Of a stretch of 64,000 bases of DNA, positions 54,502 to 63,442 are shown one piece after another (within the stretch, counting starts at the first letter, position 1; the number at the start of each line of letters is the position of its first letter). The position numbers were made by a program, and so were the translations under genes. The DNA is from Acinetobacter tianfuensis (lineage in GTDB: Bacteria > Pseudomonadota > Gammaproteobacteria > Pseudomonadales > Moraxellaceae), in contig NZ_RAXV01000019.1 in NCBI RefSeq assembly GCF_003611465.1, forward strand, positions 1 through 64,000, written 5' to 3'. A model generated the notes under the pieces. That model had not been told where the DNA came from. It was given only the letters and a program-made list of their open reading frames with translations, and did no database searches.

Positions 54502-54525
54502 AACATACCATTTGGTCGGTATGTT
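54502..54525. promoter_or_regulatory. TetR-type operator upstream of the SMR gene
   Basis: AACATACC-8 bp-GGTATGTT, a perfect 8-bp inverted repeat around ATTTGGTC, 16 bp upstream of the SMR start. This spacing and sequence style is typical for TetR-family operators. Autorepression by the linked TetR protein is the expected mode. Confidence 0.75.
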
Positions 54526-54610
54526 ATGTAAATCTCAAATTATTGCAAGCGCTAAATACAAATAATGATGAAAAATTAATTTTCTATAATCAAATAAGTA
54601 GTATAAAAAT

Positions 54611-55532
54611 TTATAAATCAAGGGTCTGCGCAAAAGTTTGCTGGCTGGCTTTTTTACCCATCATAAACTGATATTCATGCAACAAAAGTTCTTTGCTGTC
54701 TGGATAAAAGACTTCAGTCACAGGAACATTCATTCGCTTTAAAGCCTCTGCAAACGGCAATGACTGGCCATCAGTCAAAAAGCCTTTGTTGCCGCCGCTG
54801 ATAAATACAGGCGGATATTCTGCGCTGATTTGATATTGCGGTGAAATCCGCTCAAGCAATACCGTGTCATGCTTATGCTCCCCAGTATAGGCTTGAACAA
54901 GATGATCAATCCCCTTCAGGAGCGGTCTGGATAGAGCGTTTTAAGTCATAAATACCGCAATGCAAAAGCTGAAAATGCTCCGCTTCGCGATATGCCTTAT
55001 TTGTTACAAATACCGCATAATGACTCGCCATATTTGCACCAGCAGAATCCCCTGCTAAAAAATACTGTTCGGATTAAGTTTCAGCCGCTGCGCATTTTCC
55101 TGCAGATAAGCCAAAGCATGGTTATTTACATCAGCTGTGCTGGATAAATCACTTCTGGCGCAAACTGATACTGAACAGAAACCACACTATACCCTTGACT
55201 GGCAAGACGCTTAAAATAGCCTCTTGCATGTTCCTTTGAACCTGAAATCCAGCCGCCGCCATGAATCCAGACCACCATGGGCCTTTGCGCCAAATTTTCT
55301 ATATTTGACGGCTGATCAATATCTAAATGCAAAGCAGGATTTTATATATATATCGAATATTATTCGTGACGGTCACACCCTTTGGCGCATGACGGTCTAT
55401 AAACTTTTTTCTGAATTTGTGTAGACGTATTAAATACACCAGCACACGGCTGCTGCTTTGCGTACTGTGACAGCCTGCCAGCTGCAGCAGCATTAAACTG
55501 CTCATCAGCAATAAAATGTGCTGTTTCAGCAT
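54611..55532 (-). pseudogene. Degraded alpha/beta hydrolase (lipoprotein esterase) gene
   Basis: Pieces of one esterase/lipase lie in different frames. Going 5' to 3' on the minus strand: a lipoprotein signal (LMLLQLAGCHS) from 55532; a second frame at 55126-55332 with VVWIHGGGWISGSKEHARGYF (oxyanion HGGGW); a third around 54940-55060 with AGDSAGANMASHYAVFV (nucleophile serine); and a last frame at 54611-54859 with PPVFISGGNKGFLTDG and the His in LLHEYQFMMG. At least three or four frame changes are needed to join them (near 55335, 55140, 55065 and 54930). It was an exported HSL/BD-FAE-like esterase and is now non-functional. Confidence 0.85.
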
Positions 55533-55799
55533 TGCAAAATTCCTATATTTCTACGGATTTCACGATCTGCAAATGATAACTTCTTTTTATCAAACGCTTA
55601 TGTTTTCGCGCTATTTCCCTGCATAAAAACTCGACTGTTTTACTTGATATTATTTGCCAAAAAAGTCGCACTTTAAAACAAAGTTTATCTGTAAATTTAT
55701 GTATTTAAAATAATTTTTTTCATAATAAAATTGAAGCAAACCGCACTTTATGCTATGAATAAAGTAACTGCTCATTCATAATAACTGAGGTACAAAGTC

Positions 55800-56252
55800 A
55801 TGTCATATCATCATATTTTAGTGCCTGTAGATGGTTCAAACACTTCTATTGATGCAGTCAAAAAAGCAGCCCAAATTGCCAAAGCCTTTAACAGCCAGCT
55901 TACACTGATCAGCCTTGTGGTCGAAGACCCATTCACCGATTCTGACTTCTACGCCTCTTCTGTAATCATGCATGAATACTTCGTGCTGGCAAAGAAAAAT
56001 GCTCAAGAAGCGCTTTTAGACGCGCAAAAAGCGGCAGCTGAAGCTGGTGTACAGGCTCAAGTTGAAATTATCAAAGGTAATGTCGATGCAAAAGTCATTG
56101 CAGAAACAGCAGTCAATCACAAAGCGGATCTGATTGTCATGGGTTCACATGGCCGTAAAGGCATTCAAAAAATGCTGCTGGGCAGTTTTGCCCAAGATGT
56201 TTTGGCAAATACTCAGCTGCCGGTATTAATTGTGAAGGCTAAAGAAGCTTAA
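55800..56252 (+). CDS. Universal stress protein (UspA family), copy 1
   Basis: A 150-residue UspA-type protein. The N-terminal ILVPVDGSNTSIDAVKKA and the ATP-binding GSHGRKGIQKMLLGSFAQDVL (G-2x-G-9x-G-S, about residues 118-138) are both present, so it belongs to the ATP-binding UspA branch. Such proteins help survival under stress and stationary phase by unknown means. It is followed 63 bp later by a close paralogue in the same orientation. A TGAGG site precedes the ATG. Confidence 0.93.
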   Translation: MSYHHILVPVDGSNTSIDAVKKAAQIAKAFNSQLTLISLVVEDPFTDSDFYASSVIMHEYFVLAKKNAQEALLDAQKAAAEAGVQAQVEIIKGNVDAKVIAETAVNHKADLIVMGSHGRKGIQKMLLGSFAQDVLANTQLPVLIVKAKEA

Positions 56253-56315
56253 ACCTATAGCGGCGCATTCATTTTTCAATAGATATAACGATAATTCCAA
56301 GTATAGGAACTAAGC

Positions 56316-56762
56316 ATGAGCACATATCAACATATTTTGGTCGCAGTCGATGAGTCACCGATGGCTTATGCTGCTGTAGAACAAGCGCTAAGCTTAGCGA
56401 AAGATTTAAATAGCCAAGTCACAATTATGAGTGTCATTGCGATCGACCCTTTTATCGGCGTTGATTTCTATAAAGTCGCACCCGCAATTACAGACTATTT
56501 CATGCAGGCCGAAAAGAATGCTAAAGAGCGCTTAGAGGATATTAAAAACTCTTTTGTCCGCGACGGTATCGAAGTCAATAGCAAGCTCATTCATGGTGTC
56601 TCGCCTTCTCAAGGCATTATTCAAGTTGCAGATGAAGTCGGTGCAGATTTAGTCATTATGGGCTCTCATGGCCGTACAGGCATTCAAAAAGTTATGCTGG
56701 GCAGTGTCGCGCAAAATGTACTGACACAGTCACCAATACCTGTCCTGATTGTTAAAGTCTAA
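56316..56762 (+). CDS. Universal stress protein (UspA family), copy 2
   Basis: A 148-residue UspA-type protein paralogous to copy 1: HILVAVDESPMAYAAVEQAL at the N-terminus, VDFYKVAPAITDYFMQAEKN matching copy 1's SDFYASSVIMHEYFVLAKKN, and the ATP-binding GSHGRTGIQKVMLGSVAQNVL near residue 117. The tandem pair arose by duplication and may form a heterodimer, as UspA proteins dimerise. A terminator follows. Confidence 0.93.
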   Translation: MSTYQHILVAVDESPMAYAAVEQALSLAKDLNSQVTIMSVIAIDPFIGVDFYKVAPAITDYFMQAEKNAKERLEDIKNSFVRDGIEVNSKLIHGVSPSQGIIQVADEVGADLVIMGSHGRTGIQKVMLGSVAQNVLTQSPIPVLIVKV

Positions 56763-56784
56763 AAAACTTAAACACTGACAGCAG

Positions 56785-56809
56785 AAATCCCTCAGCTAGA
56801 GGGATTTTT
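56785..56809 (+). terminator. Terminator of the universal stress protein genes
   Basis: Stem AAATCCCTC / GAGGGATTT with an AGCTA loop and T-run, 22 bp after the stop. Confidence 0.85.
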
Positions 56810-56860
56810 ATTGCAACCGATTCACCAGATCAAAACCATAAAATGCACATTTAGAATGAG

Positions 56861-57310
56861 TCATTCATTGGTGCGAATAACCACAGTCTTTGCCATTTTG
56901 TCATGCCAGCCCTGCTTTCGTTTATCAAAAGCAACCCAAAACAATCCTATGCCAAAAATCAAGATGGCAGGAAAATACCCAACATAGCGTAAAACAGCCT
57001 GTCCAAATTTAAGCTTTTCACCTGTTTCTGCATCTGTAATTTTTAAGCCTAATAAAATTTTGCCTGGTGAACTTGACCAAATCATCCATACCATCATGGT
57101 ATATATAAAAGGCAAACCATAATTTGCCAGTAAATCAAACCATAATACAGATTCGTTTACAGAAAGACCCGTACCCAGTATAAGGTCCCAATCTCCTTGG
57201 TAGTACATCCAAAGCAATGGCAATGTAATGACAAATAGAATAAAAGTATCAATAAGGCACGCACCTGTGCGTATCCAAAAACCTGCGTAGTCAACTTCTG
57301 GCTGAAGCAT
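56861..57310 (-). CDS. RDD family membrane protein
   Basis: A 149-residue integral membrane protein with about three helices. Near the start it has AGFWIRTGACLIDTFILFV (the R and D of the RDD name), and later SSPGKILLGLKITDAETG, the diagnostic RDD-domain segment, then VGYFPAILIFGIGLFWVAFDKRKQGWHDKMAKTVVI in pieces. RDD proteins may be transporters or ion exchangers; the substrate is unknown. It lies upstream of, and opposite to, the UspA terminator region. Confidence 0.92.
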   Translation of the reverse strand: MLQPEVDYAGFWIRTGACLIDTFILFVITLPLLWMYYQGDWDLILGTGLSVNESVLWFDLLANYGLPFIYTMMVWMIWSSSPGKILLGLKITDAETGEKLKFGQAVLRYVGYFPAILIFGIGLFWVAFDKRKQGWHDKMAKTVVIRTNE

Positions 57311-57391
57311 ATAAAAAACCTTTTATTTTTATGTCCGTATTCAATCTAAATTAAAAGCTGAAATCCTGCGAGTATAATTTTGAAATAAAAA

Positions 57392-57410
57392 ATCCCTCTT
57401 TCAGAGGGAT
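57392..57410 (-). terminator. Terminator of the 68-aa gene
   Basis: Stem ATCCCTC / GAGGGAT with a TTTCA loop; minus strand continues into a T-run. It lies 8 bp past the stop at 57418. Confidence 0.8.
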
Positions 57411-57417
57411 CCAGTTT

Positions 57418-57624
57418 TTAGCTAATTGCTTTATGCAGATTCTGCAAGTACATTTCTGCTTCAATACTGCTATCAAATTGCTTTTCGAACACGCCCGTTT
57501 TTTGCGCACTATTTGGTGTATATTCTGTAGCAACCACGAAACCGCCTTGCTGACTTTTTTCAATACGCACTGCAATAATATGCTGAGTATTGATATAAAA
57601 TCCATCATCAAGCTTCACTAACAT
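57418..57624 (-). CDS. Hypothetical protein (68 aa)
   Basis: Not recognised as a named family. A 68-residue soluble protein, MLVKLDDGFYINTQHIIAVR then a short beta segment and a final helix (SSIEAEMYLQNLHKAIS). The ATG at 57624 has a strong GAGGCGG site, and an intrinsic terminator follows, so it is probably expressed alone. No signal or membrane segment. Confidence 0.7.
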   Translation of the reverse strand: MLVKLDDGFYINTQHIIAVRIEKSQQGGFVVATEYTPNSAQKTGVFEKQFDSSIEAEMYLQNLHKAIS

Positions 57625-57929
57625 AACCGCCTCAAATTTAATTATTCTGAACGATGCTTCGTTCTAAGTTTTACACAAATGTCTATTCATAAAGACATTT
57701 TTCAAACTTAGCTTACACTTAAAACGTGATTTATTTAACACTATTCACGTGAATTTAACATATTTATCTAATTTAAAAAGCAATATAGTGATATTTTTTT
57801 CTTTTTGCTCAGAGCAATAACTCAACAAGATTGCTAATTTGAACTTCACTGCTCTATTGGCCTACATTTTGTAAAATACGGCGCATAAAAAAGCCGAATG
57901 CGGACATTCGGCTTTTGAGCAGCTAGCGC
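57625..57929. other. Intergenic region between the 68-aa gene and pepN
   Basis: About 300 bp, AT-rich. Its right end holds the pepN terminator (57889-57916). The left part probably carries the promoter of the 68-aa gene. No gene seen. Confidence 0.5.
57889..57916 (-). terminator. Terminator of pepN
   Basis: 12-bp perfect stem (AAAAGCCGAATG / CATTCGGCTTTT) with a CGGA loop; minus strand then reads TTTTTT-like. It lies 14 bp after the pepN stop. Confidence 0.85.
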
Positions 57930-60539
57930 TTATACACTTAGCATACTATTTAAAGTTTCCGACACATTCTTAGATTTCACTTGCGGTTTTAATGCTTCCA
58001 GCTCTGCTTTCACAGCTGAGCGCTGCGGCTCTGCCAATGTGTACCAGCGAGAAAGCGCTTGCAGCAAACGCGAGCCAACAATCGGGTTTTTCTCATCTAA
58101 ATATTGAGCTAGGCCAATGAAGTGCTGAACACCAAAGCTCCACGTATTGACAGGGTTCGCATTTAAACCTCCTGATACTGAGCGAATACGGTTCGGTACA
58201 CCAAGGTCATAATCTGGATGCGAAGTTAAATACGCAATTGTTTCCGCATTAGCTTTTGGATGTGCTGCTTGGATCATAAACCATTGATCCATCGATAATG
58301 CTTCATCTTTAAAACGTAAATAGAAATCAATCAATGCTTTTTCAGCTTGAGGCGCATCATTCCATACCAAGACTTTGAGTGCACCGAGGCGCTCAGACAT
58401 ATTGCCTGTCGTTTTAAACTTCTCATATGCCAAATCAAATGCCGACTCATCACCCTGACGCACCATCATGCTCAATGCAATGTTTTTAAGCGCCCGCACA
58501 CCCATTGCCTGACTGAATTCCGCAGGTGCATTTAATTCTTGGTAAATATTTTTCCAAAAACCTTTGCATGCCTGCGCAACAGCGTTTAAGAGCGCTTCAC
58601 GTTTTTCTTGAATAGCGAGCGGGTTATAGTCTGCATCAATACGGCTAGCCAAGTAACCTTCAGAAGGCACATCAAGCAAACGTGATGCCAATAATGGATC
58701 AGTATTTACAAGTTGCGGCAGCAATTTAGGTGAACTGACCGCATCTAAATAAATCTGTGCGTTATGATCTTTGAGAAAGATATTTTCCAGCAACGCTTGA
58801 GCTGCTTGCCATTGGTTAAAACCATTGGTTTCATGCTGCAGCAAGAATGCCAAATCTTCATCTGAGTAATTGAATTCTAAATTCACCGGTGCAGAGAAGT
58901 TCCGCAGCAAAGACGCGACAGGTTGAGCAGCTACATCAGTAAAAGTGATTGATGCTGCATCTTGATCAAATAAATACACGCCATCTTTTACATCATTTTC
59001 AACCAAAACTTCTGAGTTCAGAGTTAATTGCTCACCTGTTTCAGCATCAAACAATGCCAAAGCCACTGGAATTGGCACAGCTTTTAAATTTGGATACTTC
59101 GCATGCGCTTTCAAGCTTTGCTTAAAGCTCAATGTATAAGTTTGCGCTGCTGCATCATATTCGCCTTTCGCTTCCAGTTTTGGTGTACCCGGCTGGTTAT
59201 ACCAAATCAAAAATTCAGATAAATCTACACCTGAACCTGCAGTTAATGCGGCAACCCAGTCTTCAACCGTTACCGCTTGGCCATCATAGCGTTTGAAATA
59301 TTCATCTGTACCTGCACGGAATTTTTCTTTACCTAACAGCGTTGCCATCATACGGTTAATTTCAGCGCCTTTTTCATACACTGTCGCGGTATAGAAGTTA
59401 TTAATTTCTACAAAATGGTCTGGACGCGGCGGATGTGAAAGCGGGCCTGAATCTTCCGGGAACTGATGCGCTTTAAGTACAGCTACATCATCAATACGCT
59501 GTACTGCTGCAGACTGCAAATCTTCAGAGAATGACTGATCGCGGAATACCGTTAAACCTTCTTTTAAACATAGCTGGAACCAGTCACGGCAAGTAATACG
59601 GTTGCCTGTCCAGTTATGGAAGTATTCATGCGCAATCACAGACTGTACACGCATGATCGCGGCATCAGTTGTATATTCTTCATCTGCCAAAACACATGAA
59701 GTATTGAAAATATTTAAACCCTTATTTTCCATTGCACCCATGTTGAATGCACTGGTTGCCACGATCATATAATTGTCTAGGTCATATGGACGGCCATAGT
59801 GCTCTTCATCCCAGCGCATAGAATGCTTTAGGGCTTCCATTGCAATATGACATTTTGGAATATCTTTTTCTTCTGCATAGATTTCTAAAGCAACATTTCG
59901 CCCTTCAGAAGTGACATATGAATCTTTCAGCACAGCCAAGTCGCCAATCACGCAGGCAAATAAATAGCTTGGCTTTTTCGTTGGATCTTGCCAAACCGCA
60001 TAATGACGTTCTGCACCTGCTTCACCTGCTTCCATCAAGTTGCCGTTCGCCAGCAAAACAGGGAGTTTTTTATCTGCTTCTACACGTGTGGTAAATACAG
60101 ACAGCACATCTGGACGGTCTGGATAGAAGGTAATTTTACGGAAGCCTTCTGGCTCATTTTGCGTTACAAATAAGTCATCGCCAGCCAAATACAAGCCTTC
60201 CAGCTGCGTATTGCTTTCAGGATGAATGACTACATGTGTTTCTACAATCGCTTGATCTGGCGCATTGGCAATTCTCAGCTGTTCTGCATCTAAATGATAC
60301 TCATCTTTAGATAATTCCGTGCCATTTACACGAATAGACTGCAGCTCTAAGTCACGACCCAGAAGAACCAAGTCGCCTTCCGTTTGGCGCTGCATCACCA
60401 GTTTGGCATGCACATCCGTTTTATTGTCATAAACTTGAATGTCTAAATCTATGCTGTCTACAAGATAAGAAGGTTTTTGATAGTCTTTGAGATAGACAGT
60501 TTGGTCTGCTTCAACCACTGGATTTGCCGCAATATTCAT
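57930..60539 (-). CDS. pepN: Aminopeptidase N
   Basis: M1-family zinc metallopeptidase that removes N-terminal residues. The 869-residue length is normal. The substrate-binding GAMEN motif lies near residue 265, the zinc site HEYFHNWTGNRITCRDWFQL near 300 (H, E, H) with the second Glu in KEGLTVFRDQ about 20 residues on. N-terminal beta domain, middle catalytic domain, then a beta and a helical C-terminal domain. Cytoplasmic (no signal). It has a 400-bp untranslated region upstream. Confidence 0.96.
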   Translation of the reverse strand: MNIAANPVVEADQTVYLKDYQKPSYLVDSIDLDIQVYDNKTDVHAKLVMQRQTEGDLVLLGRDLELQSIRVNGTELSKDEYHLDAEQLRIANAPDQAIVETHVVIHPESNTQLEGLYLAGDDLFVTQNEPEGFRKITFYPDRPDVLSVFTTRVEADKKLPVLLANGNLMEAGEAGAERHYAVWQDPTKKPSYLFACVIGDLAVLKDSYVTSEGRNVALEIYAEEKDIPKCHIAMEALKHSMRWDEEHYGRPYDLDNYMIVATSAFNMGAMENKGLNIFNTSCVLADEEYTTDAAIMRVQSVIAHEYFHNWTGNRITCRDWFQLCLKEGLTVFRDQSFSEDLQSAAVQRIDDVAVLKAHQFPEDSGPLSHPPRPDHFVEINNFYTATVYEKGAEINRMMATLLGKEKFRAGTDEYFKRYDGQAVTVEDWVAALTAGSGVDLSEFLIWYNQPGTPKLEAKGEYDAAAQTYTLSFKQSLKAHAKYPNLKAVPIPVALALFDAETGEQLTLNSEVLVENDVKDGVYLFDQDAASITFTDVAAQPVASLLRNFSAPVNLEFNYSDEDLAFLLQHETNGFNQWQAAQALLENIFLKDHNAQIYLDAVSSPKLLPQLVNTDPLLASRLLDVPSEGYLASRIDADYNPLAIQEKREALLNAVAQACKGFWKNIYQELNAPAEFSQAMGVRALKNIALSMMVRQGDESAFDLAYEKFKTTGNMSERLGALKVLVWNDAPQAEKALIDFYLRFKDEALSMDQWFMIQAAHPKANAETIAYLTSHPDYDLGVPNRIRSVSGGLNANPVNTWSFGVQHFIGLAQYLDEKNPIVGSRLLQALSRWYTLAEPQRSAVKAELEALKPQVKSKNVSETLNSMLSV

Positions 60540-60940
60540 ATAATGTCCTGATCCTTTGCTAGACGCTTAGACAGCTGTGTTCTTAAAATAATCAATGCTT
60601 AAGATCATACGATAAGTTCGGCAGGCTGTCTGCGCATTTCATTTGTTTTATATATGGGATTCAGCACATTTCTTTTCAATTGGCTCAATTTAATATTTAT
60701 CCCAATTGAGGGTTATTTATGCAATCTGCAAAATGCATTTACTGCAATGACGGTTTTAGCTGATTGCAAATTTGCCGGATTTTTATAAAAATTTAAATAC
60801 ACAATTTCAGCAGCTTATAATTTTGATAGAACAATTGCATACACTATTTTCCAAATCTGTACATTTTGTGCACAGTTTTTGCTTTTATTCTAATGAACAA
60901 CGTTCACAATAAAATCAGCAAGACCAAAAAGAGGTGCACC
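60540..60940. other. Intergenic region upstream of pepN and the 87-aa gene
   Basis: 400 bp between two divergent genes. AT-rich with a G/C-poor core near 60760-60830. It must carry promoters for both genes. No gene or RNA could be supported. Confidence 0.5.
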
Positions 60941-61204
60941 ATGTATTTAAAAGACCATATCGTTCGCGTGGAAAATGTAAAAGCGCTGCAAGCTCTAGAT
61001 GCTGCCAATATTGACCACAAAGTTATTGCGATGTTTATGAGCTGCGAAGGCATACCGATGCAAACCTATGAAGTCAGCGCAATCTTAAACAGCTATGACA
61101 CTTTAGGCGCCAAAAAAGCGCCAACGAAAAAAATTCAAGCCCTAATCAATGCAAAGCAGCTGGGAGAAGAAGATGAATCCCTGCCATGCCCTGCATCTTA
61201 TTAA
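60941..61204 (+). CDS. Hypothetical protein (87 aa)
   Basis: Not recognised. From the ATG at 60941 (GAGGTGC site), MYLKDHIVRVENVKALQALD opens an 87-residue protein with a helix-rich middle and a Lys-rich segment (AKKAPTKKIQAL) before a proline/cysteine tail. No signal or membrane helix. The ORF is open 25 codons further up, but the site and spacing favour 60941. It has its own terminator (61226-61252). Confidence 0.65.
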   Translation: MYLKDHIVRVENVKALQALDAANIDHKVIAMFMSCEGIPMQTYEVSAILNSYDTLGAKKAPTKKIQALINAKQLGEEDESLPCPASY

Positions 61205-61225
61205 TCACAACGAATCATGCACCAT

Positions 61226-61252
61226 AAAAAGAGCTGCTGAACAGCTCTTTTT
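61226..61252 (+). terminator. Terminator of the 87-aa gene
   Basis: 11-bp stem (AAAAAGAGCTG / CAGCTCTTTTT) with a CTGAA loop and T-run, 21 bp after the stop. Confidence 0.88.
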
Positions 61253-61348
61253 ATTTGCCTGAAATTTAATGCACAAATTTAAAGCAGGCGGCAGTTTTAC
61301 AGATGTGTATAATCTAATTTGACTGCAAAATTTGATGACACTTGTTCT

Positions 61349-62506
61349 ATGACCCTAAACATTCTGCAAAAACAGCTTGATGCCAGCACATTATGTCCTT
61401 TGTGCCAAGCAGCAATGTTTTGGACTGAAGCAGAACAGTATGATCAGGACATCAACTTTTATGAATGCAGCCATTGCCAGCATCAAATCTATCCAGATCA
61501 GCAGCTGAACTGCCATTGTGATCAATGCGCTGCACAGCGTAAAAAACTCATGAAAGAGTCACGCCTGCAAGAACAGCGCAAACTGAAACAAAAAGATATA
61601 TACGAATTTGAGCTCAGCCAGCTCAACTTTATGCAAAAATTATTTTTATTGGCACTCTTGGACGACCTCGTACAAGAACACACCTCACACCATGAATTTA
61701 TTGATTGGGATCAAATCAAATATCACAATATTACCCCCAACTATCTTTTTCAAAATGCTGTCATTAAGCATTTAGTTAAAGAAAATATTCTTATCTGTAA
61801 GGACTTAGCTGCGCAAGCGCACCAGTATTATATTAATGTGCGTCTGGACGGTTACTCTGAACCAAGCTTGTACAGCATTACACACCAGCTGCGTATATGG
61901 TTTTATGAAAACCTGTCCCTGGGCGTGCCGTTTAAATCATCTGATGAAGTCAAAGATGCCCTTTTCAGCGTGCTGTATCAGGAAGTCATCCAATTTATGC
62001 AATTTTACTGCCGCATGTGGGGTGTGCAGATTGCAGGCAATAAAAGCTTCCGCACTTTTTGCTATCAGCTGATGGATGGCCTTGCCGTTGGACAGATTTA
62101 TTATCTTGTACAGACAGGCTTAGAATATTTGCATAAACAAAATGCGCTGCAGCCGCGCAATGAAAATTTCATTAATACCAACCTGCTGAAAAAGACACTG
62201 CAGCAATACCGTGAACGCGGCCTAGCGGAAAAATGGGAAACCAGCACTTTACCGCGTCCGCCTCAAATGCCGCTCAGTAAAATGAGTGAAATTCTGTTTT
62301 TCCGCTTCTTAGGTTATGACGAAAAAATCTTTTTTCAGCCTATTTGGCGTTCATGGAAAAAGATTGAACCGCGCTTGAGTTTCTATTCAAATAAACGCTG
62401 CATGCACTGCGGTTCCGAAGAACTTTCTGTGGACTATGATGCAGATGATTATGTCTCTCTGTTTTGCCGCAGCTGCAAACATCAAGATCACTATTTCACC
62501 CGTTAA
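61349..62506 (+). CDS. Zinc-ribbon protein of unknown function (385 aa)
   Basis: A 385-residue cytoplasmic protein framed by zinc ribbons. The N-terminal part has LCPLCQAAMFW, then YECSHCQHQI and NCHCDQCAAQRKK. The C-terminal part has CMHCGSEELSVDYDADDYVSLFCRSCKH. Between them is a roughly 280-residue helical domain without a recognised motif. The start is the ATG at 61349; a TTG at 61319 would add ten residues. It lies 12 bp upstream of thiM and may be co-transcribed. Function unknown; nucleic-acid binding is suggested by the ribbons only. Confidence 0.7.
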   Translation: MTLNILQKQLDASTLCPLCQAAMFWTEAEQYDQDINFYECSHCQHQIYPDQQLNCHCDQCAAQRKKLMKESRLQEQRKLKQKDIYEFELSQLNFMQKLFLLALLDDLVQEHTSHHEFIDWDQIKYHNITPNYLFQNAVIKHLVKENILICKDLAAQAHQYYINVRLDGYSEPSLYSITHQLRIWFYENLSLGVPFKSSDEVKDALFSVLYQEVIQFMQFYCRMWGVQIAGNKSFRTFCYQLMDGLAVGQIYYLVQTGLEYLHKQNALQPRNENFINTNLLKKTLQQYRERGLAEKWETSTLPRPPQMPLSKMSEILFFRFLGYDEKIFFQPIWRSWKKIEPRLSFYSNKRCMHCGSEELSVDYDADDYVSLFCRSCKHQDHYFTR

Positions 62507-62517
62507 GGGGAAACACT

Positions 62518-63390
62518 ATGAATCACCCTGAATCTTTAAATACCCTTGTGAATCAAAACAGCTTATCCGATTTAGCCGCGCCGCTGCTTCAGCAAATTGC
62601 AGAAGCATGGACAGCACTGCAAACTCAGCAGCCCTTAGTGCATATCATTACCAATGGCGTTGCCAACAACTACACGGCCAATGTACTGCTGGCAGCTGGC
62701 GCTTCACCTGCAATGATTGACAACCCTTTTGAAGCAGAAAGCTTTGCAGCCATTGCCAGTGCTGTCAGCATCAACCTAGGCATGCCTACGACTGAACAGA
62801 TGCAAGCCATGCAAATCGCAGCTCAAACAGCACAGCGCTTGGACAAACCATGGGTGCTCGATCCTGTCGGCTATGGGCCAGTTCTGCCTTGGCGCTCTGA
62901 AATGACTCAGCAGCTGCTGCAATACACACCCAGTGTTATTCGAGGCAATGCATCTGAAATCAGTGCGCTGGCAGGTAATCAAGTTCAATCCAAAGGTGTA
63001 GACAGCACATTGGACAGTGCAGAAATTTATCAGCAAGCCGTGCCTTTACTTGAGCACACAGCCTGTATTGCCATCTCAGGCGAATCTGACTTTATTTTAT
63101 CTAAAGATTTAAATGCTGTAATTCAAATCAATGGCGGCTCACACTTACAGCCTAAAATCACTGCTTCAGGCTGCGCGCTTGGCGCTTTAATTGCTGCCTA
63201 TTGCGCAGTAAGCCCAAGTGTCACAGCCGGCACTGCTGCTGCGCATGTCCACTTTGCAATTGCCGGTAAATTGGCTTTTGAAAAAGCGCAAGCTGTCGGC
63301 AGCTTCAATGTGGCTTTTTTAGATGAGCTATTTAACTTAAAGGCTGACAGCATTCAGCAATATGCAGATATTCAAATCCTGCCCCTCTAG
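62518..63390 (+). CDS. thiM: Hydroxyethylthiazole kinase
   Basis: Phosphorylates 4-methyl-5-(2-hydroxyethyl)thiazole in thiamine salvage. The 290-residue protein has VHIITNGVANNYTANVLLAAGASPAM near residue 42-67 in pieces, DPVGYG near 119, and the catalytic-loop cysteine in ITASGCALGALIAAY near 221. The ATG at 62518 has a strong AAGGGG site; the longer frame overlapping the zinc-ribbon gene is rejected. It sits alone or with the zinc-ribbon gene, without thiE or thiD nearby and without a visible TPP riboswitch. Confidence 0.93.
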   Translation: MNHPESLNTLVNQNSLSDLAAPLLQQIAEAWTALQTQQPLVHIITNGVANNYTANVLLAAGASPAMIDNPFEAESFAAIASAVSINLGMPTTEQMQAMQIAAQTAQRLDKPWVLDPVGYGPVLPWRSEMTQQLLQYTPSVIRGNASEISALAGNQVQSKGVDSTLDSAEIYQQAVPLLEHTACIAISGESDFILSKDLNAVIQINGGSHLQPKITASGCALGALIAAYCAVSPSVTAGTAAAHVHFAIAGKLAFEKAQAVGSFNVAFLDELFNLKADSIQQYADIQILPL

Positions 63391-63407
63391 CAGCACCGCT
63401 TGAAATC

Positions 63408-63424
63408 GGCCGCATCATGCGGCC
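63408..63424. terminator. Short GC-rich hairpin after thiM
   Basis: GGCCGCA-TCA-TGCGGCC, a 7-bp stem without a T-run, between two convergent genes. Possibly a rho-independent terminator or only a stable structure. Confidence 0.35.
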
Positions 63425-63442
63425 AATAAGCAAAACTGAATC

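Noticed and set aside
57351..57611. 86-residue minus-strand frame overlapping the 68-aa gene
   Set aside because: It is an alternative frame of the same stretch, and it reads through the intrinsic terminator at 57392-57410. The 68-residue frame has a strong ribosome site.
62464..62517. Extended thiM start overlapping the zinc-ribbon gene
   Set aside because: The added residues come from the other gene's frame. The ATG at 62518 has a strong ribosome site and gives the normal length.
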